From: Chersky-806 sp036502405
Lineage (GTDB): Bacteria > Actinomycetota > Acidimicrobiia > IMCC26256 > JAENVU01
Assembly: GCA_036502405.1 (NCBI GenBank)
Contig: DASXYP010000144.1
Coordinates: 1-38,095, forward strand
Direction of reading: 5' to 3'
DNA: 38,095 bases
Shown here: positions 24,052 through 30,537 of the stretch, one piece after another
Layout of the letters: every line of letters begins with the position of its first letter
Numbering within the stretch: the stretch's first letter is position 1
Program-made: the position numbers and the translations under genes
The notes under the pieces: model-generated
The model's input: only the letters and a program-made list of their open reading frames with translations
Database searches by the model: none
What the model was told of the DNA's origin: nothing

Positions 24052-24972
24052 GTGGACGACGACCGCCGTGGGTTCCTGACCGGCAACGCCGCCTACATCC
24101 TCTGGGGCCTCCTCACCCTCTACTGGCACGAGCTCACCGGCCTCGACGCGTTCGGTCTCATCGCGTGGCGCATCGTCTGGTCGGTCGTCGTGCTCGCGGT
24201 CCTGCTCACCGCGGCCCGACGCTGGACGGACCTGCGGGCCGTGCTCACCCGGCGCCGGCTCGTACCGACGACCGTCGCCGCCGTCGCGCTCGCGACCAAC
24301 TGGACGACCTACGTGTGGTGCGTCACGCACGGCCGCGTCGTCGAGACCGCACTCGGCTACTTCCTCGCGCCCATCGGCCTGGTGCTGGTCGGGGTGACGA
24401 TGTTCCACGAGCGGCTCCGCCGGGCCCAGGTCGTCGCCCTCGGGCTCTGCGGGATCGCGGTCGTGGTCCTCGCGTCCGGCTACGGGTCGCCGCCCTACTT
24501 CGCGCTGCTGATCGCGGTCTCGTGGACGGTCTACGGCGTCTCGAAGAAGCGGGCCGCGCTGCCTCCCCTCGAGGGGCTCGCCGCCGAGACGCTCGTGCTG
24601 CTCCCCGTCGCGGTCGTGCTCCTCGTGGTCATGCAGGCCGGCGGCACGCCGAGCCTGGACGGCGCGTCGACCCTGCAGCTGGTGCTCGTCCCCCTGACCG
24701 GGATCGTGACCACCGTGCCGCTGCTGCTGTTCGCCTACGCGGCGCGCCGGGTGCCGCTCGCAATGCTCGGCTGGCTCCAGTACTGGGTGCCGAGCATCAA
24801 CCTCGTCCTCGGCGTCGTGGTCTACGACGAGTCGATGCCGGCGTGGCGCGCGGCCGGGTTCGCGCTGGTCTGGATCGCGCTCGCGCTCATCACGGTCGAC
24901 GGGATCCGCGCCGCGCGCACCACGCCGACGATCCCACCGGTCGAGACCCAACCGGTTCCGTTGGAAGGCTGA
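24052..24972 (+). CDS. rarD: RarD-type DMT transporter
   Basis: 306 residues, about ten membrane helices. The start GTG codes for a short soluble piece, then GNAAYILWGLLTLYW and the characteristic RarD stretch 'ELLAhRivWS' (here LIAWRIVWSVVV). NWTTYVWCVTHGRVVETALGYF is also a RarD signature. RarD proteins are EamA-like permeases of unknown or uncertain substrate (chloramphenicol-sensitive mutants in Pseudomonas gave the name). It stands alone, with a divergent SDR gene 66 bp away. Confidence 0.88.
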   Translation: MDDDRRGFLTGNAAYILWGLLTLYWHELTGLDAFGLIAWRIVWSVVVLAVLLTAARRWTDLRAVLTRRRLVPTTVAAVALATNWTTYVWCVTHGRVVETALGYFLAPIGLVLVGVTMFHERLRRAQVVALGLCGIAVVVLASGYGSPPYFALLIAVSWTVYGVSKKRAALPPLEGLAAETLVLLPVAVVLLVVMQAGGTPSLDGASTLQLVLVPLTGIVTTVPLLLFAYAARRVPLAMLGWLQYWVPSINLVLGVVVYDESMPAWRAAGFALVWIALALITVDGIRAARTTPTIPPVETQPVPLEG

Positions 24973-25092
24973 CCGGGTCCGCGCACGGAGGGTCAGCCGG
25001 CGGCCCACCGGGTTGCGGCCGCGCAGTTGAACAGTCCGGTCATGCCATGGTTGCAGGGCCGGCTCGCAAACCTGCTGACGGGCGACCCCTCC

Positions 25093-25111
25093 GCCCGCCG
25101 GCCTGGCGGGC
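25093..25111. terminator. Hairpin between rarD and glnA
   Basis: GCCCGCC / GGCGGGC with loop GGCCT, just outside the stop codon of the minus-strand GSI gene. The rest of this 143-bp gap (24973-25115) shows nothing I can name. Confidence 0.5.
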
Positions 25112-25115
25112 CCGG

Positions 25116-26546
25116 CTAGATGTCGTAGTAGAGGTAGAACTCCCACGGGTGCGGGCGGAGCTGGACCGGGTCGATCTCGTTGGTGCGCTTGAAGTCGATC
25201 CAGGTGTCGATGACGTCGGGCGTGAACACGCCCCCCGCCAGCAGGAACTCGTGGTCGGCCTCGAGCGCCTCCAGGCTCTGGTTCAGCGAGCCCGGCACCT
25301 GCGGCACGCGCGCCAGCTCCTCGGGCGGCAGGTCGTAGAGGTCGCGGTCCACCGGCGTCGGCGGCTCGGTGCGGTTCGCGATCCCGTCCAGGCCGGCCAT
25401 GAGCATCGCCGAGAAGGCCAGGTATGGGTTGCAGCTCGGATCCGGGAACCGGCACTCGAGCCGCTTGGCCTTCGGGCTCTTCGAGTACAGCGGGATCCGC
25501 ACCGACGCGGAGCGGTTCCGCTGCGAGTACACCAGGTTCACCGGCGCCTCGTAGCCGGGCACCAGTCGCTTGTACGAGTTCGTGGTCGGGTTCGTGAACG
25601 CGCAGACAGCAGCCGCGTGCTGGAGCAGGCCGCCGATGTACCACCGCGCCATGTCGGAGAGGCCGGCATACCCCTTCTCGTCGAAGAACAGGGGCTCTCC
25701 GCCCTTCCACAGTGACTGGTGAACGTGCATGCCCGAGCCGTTGTCCTGGAAGATCGGCTTCGGCATGAAGGTCACCGAGTAGCCGCGCTGGCGGGCCACG
25801 CTCTTCACCACGTACTTGTAGAGCATGAGCTTGTCGGCCATCACCGACAGCTCGTCGAAGCGCATGTCGATCTCGGCCTGGCCTGCGGTGCCGACCTCGT
25901 GGTGCTGCACCTCGATCGAGATGCCGACCTGCTCGAGCACCCGCACCATCTCCGAACGCAGGTCCTGGAACGAGTCCATCGGCGGGACGGGGAAGTAGCC
26001 CTCCTTGTACCGCGGCTTGTACCCGAGGTTCGGGCTCCCGTCGAGCTCGAAGTCGCGCCCGGAGTTCCACACACCCTCGACCGAGTCGAGGAAGTAGTAG
26101 CCCGAGTACTGGTTCTGGTCGAAGCGCACCGAGTCGAAGATGTAGAACTCGGCTTCGGGCCCGAAGTACGCGGTGTCCGCGAGACCGGTGCCCTTGAGGT
26201 AGTCCTCTGCCTTCTTCGCGATGTAGCGCGGGTCGCGGCTGTAGCTCTCGCCGGTGACCGGGTCCTTCACGAACGCGTTGATGTTGAGCGTCTTGTGCTC
26301 GCGGAACGGGTCGATGATCGCGGTCGCGGGGTCGGGCATCAGCAGCATGTCCGACTCCTGGATCTCCTGGAATCCGCGGATCGACGAGCCGTCGAACCCG
26401 AGGCCGTCCTCGAAGACGTCTTCGGACAGCTCGTGGGCGGGCACCGAGAAGTGCTGCATCAGGCCGGGCAGGTCACAGAACCGGACGTCGACGACCTCGA
26501 CGCCTTCGTCCTGGACCTGCTTGAGCACATCGCCGGGGGTCGCCAC
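25116..26546 (-). CDS. glnA: Glutamine synthetase type I (adenylylatable, GlnA1-like)
   Basis: 476 residues, full length for GSI. GTG start at 26546, with AGGAGGG 7 bases upstream. Metal/active-site motifs are present: GFDGSSIRGF (~50-59), FGPEAEFYIFD (~128-138), NGSGMHVHQSLW (~269-280), and RFPDPSCNPYLAFSAML. DLYDLPPEEL contains Tyr404, the site AMP is added to by GlnE in GSI-beta enzymes. It makes glutamine from glutamate, ammonia and ATP in the cytoplasm. It is next to GSII (opposite end of a 99-bp gap with a hairpin) and within 7 kb of glnE. Confidence 0.95.
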   Translation of the reverse strand: MATPGDVLKQVQDEGVEVVDVRFCDLPGLMQHFSVPAHELSEDVFEDGLGFDGSSIRGFQEIQESDMLLMPDPATAIIDPFREHKTLNINAFVKDPVTGESYSRDPRYIAKKAEDYLKGTGLADTAYFGPEAEFYIFDSVRFDQNQYSGYYFLDSVEGVWNSGRDFELDGSPNLGYKPRYKEGYFPVPPMDSFQDLRSEMVRVLEQVGISIEVQHHEVGTAGQAEIDMRFDELSVMADKLMLYKYVVKSVARQRGYSVTFMPKPIFQDNGSGMHVHQSLWKGGEPLFFDEKGYAGLSDMARWYIGGLLQHAAAVCAFTNPTTNSYKRLVPGYEAPVNLVYSQRNRSASVRIPLYSKSPKAKRLECRFPDPSCNPYLAFSAMLMAGLDGIANRTEPPTPVDRDLYDLPPEELARVPQVPGSLNQSLEALEADHEFLLAGGVFTPDVIDTWIDFKRTNEIDPVQLRPHPWEFYLYYDI

Positions 26547-26589
26547 GGAGCATCCCTCCTCAGGGAGACGGTTCTGAGCCGGGAAGACT

Positions 26590-26616
26590 GTTGCCCACGC
26601 ACGGGGCGTGGGCAAC
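26590..26616. terminator. Perfect 11-bp hairpin between glnII and glnA
   Basis: GTTGCCCACGC (26590-26600) / GCGTGGGCAAC (26606-26616), loop ACGGG. It is 30 bp after the glnII stop and 44 bp before the glnA start, both on the minus strand. It is either the glnII terminator or a leader structure of glnA. There is no T-run. Confidence 0.55.
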
Positions 26617-26645
26617 TGTCATGACCAAGGGACTCGCGCGACGGC

Positions 26646-27644
26646 TCAGGCGAGCGCGCTGCAGACCGTGTCGGTGATGAGCCGCGTCACCACGTACGGG
26701 TCCATGTTGGCGTTCGGCCGGCGGTCCTCGATGTAGCCCTTCTTGTCGACCTCGACCTGCCACGGGATGCGCACGGAGGCCCCACGATTCGACACGCCGT
26801 AGCTGAACTCCGACCACGGCGCCGTCTCGTGGCTGCCGGTGAGACGGTGCTCGATGTCGGCCCCGTAGCCCGCCACGTGCTCTTCCGCGTTCTTCCCGAG
26901 CGCCTCGCACGCCGCGATGATCGGGTCGTAGCTCTCGCGCATCGCCTGCGTGGAGAAGTTCGTGTGCGCACCCGCGCCGTTCCAGTCGCCCTTCACCGGC
27001 TTCGGGTCGAGCGTTGCCGCGATGCCGAACTCCTCGGCGATGCGGTAGAGGAGCCAGCGCGACAACCACATCTGGTCCGAGACCTCGAGCGGGCTCAACG
27101 GTCCGACCTGGAACTCCCACTGGCCGGGCATGACCTCGGCGTTGATGCCCGACAGGCCGAGGCCGGCCTCGAGGCAGGCGTCGAGGTGCGCCTCCACGAC
27201 GTCACGGCCGAAGACCTCGTCCGCGCCGACACCGCAGTAGTAGAAGGCCTGCGGGGCCGGGAAGCCGTTCGGCGGGAAGCCGAGCGGCCGGCCGTCCTTG
27301 AAGAAGGTGTACTCCTGCTCGATGCCGAACAGCGGCTTCTGGTCCGCGTACCTCTCGGCCACCGGCCGCAGCAGCGCCCGGGTGTTCGTCACGTGCGGCG
27401 TCATGTCGGTCAGCAGAACCTCCGACATCACCAGCACGTCGTCACCGCCCCGGATCGGGTCAGGGCAGGAGAACACCGGCTGCAGCACGCAGTCCGAGTT
27501 GGACCCGGGCGCCTGGTTCGTGCTGGAGCCGTCGAAGCCCCAGATCGGCAGCTCGGCGCCGTCCGCGAGCACCTTCGTCTTCGATCGCAGGCGAGCCGTG
27601 GGCTCGGTGCCGTCGATCCAGATGTACTCCGCCTTGTAGGTCAA
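26646..27644 (-). CDS. glnII: Glutamine synthetase type II (eukaryotic type)
   Basis: 332 residues, typical for the short GSII. The start is TTG with AGGAG 8 bases upstream; no ATG is in frame nearby. Motifs: IWGFDGSSTNQAPGSNSDC (~34-52), FGIEQEYTFF (~106-115), GQWEFQVGP, GDWNGAGAHTNFST (active-site flap region), GSHETAP and ASVRIPW. GSII enzymes are used in many actinobacteria, Rhizobiales and plants; they are not adenylylated. Together with two GSI-type enzymes it makes a three-enzyme set here. Confidence 0.95.
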   Translation of the reverse strand: MTYKAEYIWIDGTEPTARLRSKTKVLADGAELPIWGFDGSSTNQAPGSNSDCVLQPVFSCPDPIRGGDDVLVMSEVLLTDMTPHVTNTRALLRPVAERYADQKPLFGIEQEYTFFKDGRPLGFPPNGFPAPQAFYYCGVGADEVFGRDVVEAHLDACLEAGLGLSGINAEVMPGQWEFQVGPLSPLEVSDQMWLSRWLLYRIAEEFGIAATLDPKPVKGDWNGAGAHTNFSTQAMRESYDPIIAACEALGKNAEEHVAGYGADIEHRLTGSHETAPWSEFSYGVSNRGASVRIPWQVEVDKKGYIEDRRPNANMDPYVVTRLITDTVCSALA

Positions 27645-27734
27645 CTGCTCGCTCCTGAACCTCGATCGTGAACTCGGATCGCCCGCTCGGTCCGCCCTGG
27701 CGGCTCCGAGGCCTCGGCCACGTTGGCCGACCGC

Positions 27735-27818
27735 GATTTCTCACCCATTGCTTGAATATGAACGCCGTGTAACTGCCGGGCCTGAGCCCGGGGCAGCCTA
27801 CGCACACCTTCCTAGACT
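27735..27818. promoter_or_regulatory. AT-richer intergenic region, likely promoters of glnII and the GS/glnR operon
   Basis: The 200-bp gap between two divergent GS genes contains an AT-rich island (about 27735-27773, including TTGCTTGAATATGAACG and GTAAC) that stands out in this GC-rich DNA. TAGACT at 27813-27818 could be a -10 for the plus-strand gene. GTAAC resembles half of a GlnR site (GTnAC-n6-GaAAC), but the second half is not there at the right spacing, so I do not call a GlnR box. Confidence 0.3.
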
Positions 27819-27844
27819 TGGCCCATCCTCCCGGGAGACGCCTG

Positions 27845-29170
27845 ATGGAACGCCAGCTCGACTACGTGATGCGCACCGTCGAGGAGCGCGGGGTCCGGTT
27901 CGTCCGGCTCTGGTTCACCGACGTCCTCGGCTCGCTGAAGGGCTTCGCCATCACCCCCGCGGAGCTCGAAGGGGCCCTCGAGGAGGGCATGACCTTCGAC
28001 GGGTCTGCCATCGAGGGCTACAGCCGGGTCCAGGAGTCGGACATGCTGGCCGTGCCCGACGCCAACACCTTCGACATCGTCCCGTGGCGGGGGGACGACG
28101 CTCCGGTCGCCCGGATGTTCTGCGACGTGCAGCACCTCTCGGGCGAGCCGTTCGAAGGGGACCCCCGGTACGTGCTGAAGCGGAACCTCGACCGCGCCCG
28201 TGAGAAGGGGTTCACGTTCTACGCGGGCCCGGAGATCGAGTTCTTCTACTTCGAGTCCGAGTCGAACCCCGTGCCGCTCGACCACGCGGGGTTCTTCGAC
28301 CTGTCCCAGAGCGACATGGCGAGCGAGCTCCGCAAGCGCACGATCCTCACGCTCGAGCAGATGGGGATCCCGGTCGAGTACTCGTTCCACGAGAACGGTC
28401 CGAGCCAGCACGAGATCGACCTGCGGTACACCGACGCGCTGACGATGGCGGACAACGTCATGACGTTCCGCACCGTCGTTCGACAGGTCGCGCAGGACCT
28501 CGGTGTGCACGCGACGTTCATGCCCAAGCCCATCTCGGGCGCGTTCGGCTCGGGGATGCACACGCACATGTCGCTGTTCGAGGGCGACGTCAACGCCTTC
28601 CACGACCCGGGAGACCCGTACGGGCTCTCGAAGGTCGCGAAGTGCTTCATCGCCGGCCTGCTCCGCCACGCGGCGGAGATCACCGCGGTCACGAACCAGA
28701 CCGTGAACTCGTACAAGCGGCTGATCGAGGGCTACGAGGCCCCGACCTACATCTGCTGGGCGCGCAACAACGAGTCCGCGCTGGTGCGGGTCCCGATCCC
28801 GAAGCGGGGCAAGGAGAGCAGCACCCGCATCGAGTTCCGGTCGCCGGACCCGGCGTGCAACCCGTACCTCGCGTTCTCGGTGATGCTCGCCGCCGGGCTC
28901 GAAGGGATCGACCAGGGCTACGACCTGCCTCCCGAGGCGACGAACAACATCTTCGAGATGACCGCCGAGGAGCGCGCGGTCGAGAACATCGGCGCGCTCC
29001 CCCAGTCGCTGTCCGAGTCGCTCGACGTGATGGAGCACTCGGAGCTCGTGGCGGCGACGCTCGGGGAGCACGTCTTCGAGTTCTTCGTCCGCAACAAGCG
29101 CTCCGAGTGGGACTCGTACAAGGAGCAGGTCACTCCCTGGGAGCTCGAGCGCTACCTGGGGTCGCTCTGA
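27845..29170 (+). CDS. Glutamine-synthetase-like protein type I without adenylylation tyrosine
   Basis: 441 residues, shorter than GSI-beta. Active-site motifs are present: FDGSAIEGYSRVQESDM (~51-67), AGPEIEFFYF (~127-136), GSGMHTHMSLF, NSYKRLIEGYEAP and FRSPDPACNPYLAFSVML. At the place of the AMP-accepting Tyr is Phe370 (NNIFEMTAEE), so GlnE cannot modify it. Members of this branch (GlnA2/3/4 and GSI-alpha) may make glutamine or use other amines such as polyamines; which applies is not known. The start MERQ at 27845 follows GGGAG 8 bases upstream. It is the first gene of an operon with glnR. Confidence 0.92.
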   Translation: MERQLDYVMRTVEERGVRFVRLWFTDVLGSLKGFAITPAELEGALEEGMTFDGSAIEGYSRVQESDMLAVPDANTFDIVPWRGDDAPVARMFCDVQHLSGEPFEGDPRYVLKRNLDRAREKGFTFYAGPEIEFFYFESESNPVPLDHAGFFDLSQSDMASELRKRTILTLEQMGIPVEYSFHENGPSQHEIDLRYTDALTMADNVMTFRTVVRQVAQDLGVHATFMPKPISGAFGSGMHTHMSLFEGDVNAFHDPGDPYGLSKVAKCFIAGLLRHAAEITAVTNQTVNSYKRLIEGYEAPTYICWARNNESALVRVPIPKRGKESSTRIEFRSPDPACNPYLAFSVMLAAGLEGIDQGYDLPPEATNNIFEMTAEERAVENIGALPQSLSESLDVMEHSELVAATLGEHVFEFFVRNKRSEWDSYKEQVTPWELERYLGSL

Positions 29171-29173
29171 GCC

Positions 29174-29878
29174 ATGGGTGATCCCACCGGGGCCGAGCCC
29201 CTTCTCGTCTTCCCGGACCCGCCGCCGCCGCTGCTGGGTCAGACCCTCGACCTCGCGGGTTACGCGTGGAAGGCGGTCGAGAACGCCGCGATCGCGGTCC
29301 AGCACGAGCCGCGCGACGGGTGGGCGGGCGCGGTCATCGTCGCCGACGAGGACCCCGAGGGCGCGTTCGGCATCTGCCGCGCGTTGCGCAAGCGCGACGC
29401 GCCGCTCGAACCGGTCCTGCTCCTCATCAGTGGCGCGCAGCTCGCCGAGCTCGAGCTCCGTGAGGACCTCTTCGACGATTTCTGCCTGACGCCGTTCCAC
29501 CCCAAGGAGCTCGAGGCGCGGATGCGCCACCAGTTCTGGCGCTCCGGGCGCGGCACGCGCCCCGAGATCGTCGAGTACGGCGACCTGGTGCTCAACCTGG
29601 AGACCTACCAGGCCGCGTTCGGCCACCGCCCACTCGACCTCACGTACATGGAGTACGAGCTCCTGAAGTTCCTCGCGACGCACCCGGGCAAGGTGTTCAC
29701 GCGCGAGCAGCTGCTCTCACGGGTCTGGGGCTACGAGTACTACGGCGGTGCCCGCACGGTGGACGTCCACGTCCGGCGCTTGCGCGCGAAGCTCGGCGAG
29801 GAGCACGCCAACCTGATCCAGACCGTGCGCTCGGTCGGCTACCGGTTCGGTCAGCCGCGGGCGCTCGTCGGGCGCTGA
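29174..29878 (+). CDS. glnR: GlnR-type orphan response regulator (nitrogen control)
   Basis: 234 residues. The N-terminal receiver-like domain (~1-120) has an unusual sequence with no clear phospho-accepting Asp pattern; GlnR proteins are known to act without a kinase. The OmpR/PhoB winged-helix C-terminal domain holds RPLDLTYMEYELLKFLATHP, FTREQLLSRVWGYEYYGGARTVDVHVRRLRAKLG and TVRSVGYRF, very close to GlnR of mycobacteria and streptomycetes. It begins 3 bp after the stop of the GS-like gene, so the two are one operon. GlnR is the main activator/repressor of nitrogen genes (glnA, amtB, nir); the three GS genes are likely targets. Confidence 0.88.
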   Translation: MGDPTGAEPLLVFPDPPPPLLGQTLDLAGYAWKAVENAAIAVQHEPRDGWAGAVIVADEDPEGAFGICRALRKRDAPLEPVLLLISGAQLAELELREDLFDDFCLTPFHPKELEARMRHQFWRSGRGTRPEIVEYGDLVLNLETYQAAFGHRPLDLTYMEYELLKFLATHPGKVFTREQLLSRVWGYEYYGGARTVDVHVRRLRAKLGEEHANLIQTVRSVGYRFGQPRALVGR

Positions 29879-29975
29879 ACGCCCAACTGCAAGGCCTGCG
29901 CGGCCGGAGTCTCGGCTGCGTCACGCGGGAAGCAACCGCACAGACCTGGGCTGCGACGAGCTGCGTTGGGGCCGC

Positions 29976-30119
29976 TCAGACCGGCTGACCCTCGGCGCGC
30001 TCGTCGGCGTCGGAGCTCAACAGCAACCCGGCCAGTCCGCTCCAGAGCGCGCCGCCGAGCATGACGACGACGGGTCCGATGAGGACGAGCGTGAGCACGA
30101 TCAGGACGACTCCGAGCAC
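29976..30119 (-). CDS. Small membrane protein, 47 residues
   Basis: A reading frame from GTG at 30119: VLGVVLIVLTLVLIGPVVV, then MLGGALWSGLAGLLL and a short acidic tail ending SSDADERAEGQPV. It has two close hydrophobic helices or one long one. It begins 4 bp after the ridA stop with a weak TAGG ribosome site. Codon use and hydrophobic pattern argue it is real, but I know no family. The gap 29879-29975, between it and glnR, has no further feature I can support. Confidence 0.5.
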   Translation of the reverse strand: MLGVVLIVLTLVLIGPVVVMLGGALWSGLAGLLLSSDADERAEGQPV

Positions 30120-30123
30120 GGGG

Positions 30124-30537
30124 TCAGCCTACCGAGCCGGCATCGGGACGGAAGACCCACGCCTCGATCTCGACCTGGGCGCCGAGCGGGAGCGCCGCGA
30201 CCTGGACGGTCGAGCGCGCCGGCTTGTGGTCGCCGAACGCCTCCGCGTAGACCGCGTTGATCGCGGCGAAGTCGCCGAGGTCGGTGACGAACACGGTCGT
30301 CTTGGCGACGTCCGTGAGCGTCGCTCCGCAGTCGCCGAGGACGGCGGTGATGTTGGCGAGGACCTGGCGGCACTGCGCCCTCGCATCGCCGTCGACGATC
30401 GCGCCGGTCGCCGGGTCGAGTGGGACCTGGCCCGCGAGCACGAGCCAGTCCCCCGCGCGCACCGCGGCGGAGTACGGGCCCGCCACCGGTGGTGCGCTCG
30501 GGGTGGCGACCGGTCGGGGCGCCGATGCTGCACTCAT
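30124..30537 (-). CDS. ridA: RidA/YjgF-family protein
   Basis: 137 residues, one RidA domain. It shows APPVAGPYSAAVRAGDWLVLAGQVPLDP (substrate-pocket start), a middle VLANITAVLGDCGATLTDVAKTTVFVTD, and the C-terminal ARSTVQVAALPLGAQVEIEAW with the conserved Arg (carboxylate binding) and Glu. RidA deaminates reactive enamines/imines made by PLP enzymes. The ATG overlaps the stop of the molybdenum-type protein (ATGA), so the two are translated together, which may point to one pathway producing imine or enamine intermediates. Confidence 0.88.
   Translation of the reverse strand: MSAASAPRPVATPSAPPVAGPYSAAVRAGDWLVLAGQVPLDPATGAIVDGDARAQCRQVLANITAVLGDCGATLTDVAKTTVFVTDLGDFAAINAVYAEAFGDHKPARSTVQVAALPLGAQVEIEAWVFRPDAGSVG

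Noticed and set aside
24973..25092. A tRNA or small RNA in the gap between rarD and glnA
   Set aside because: I looked for a cloverleaf and T-loop motif and found none; only the terminator-like hairpin is supported.
27758..27784. Canonical GlnR box
   Set aside because: GTAAC is present, but the partner GAAAC half-site is not at the required 6-base spacing on either strand.
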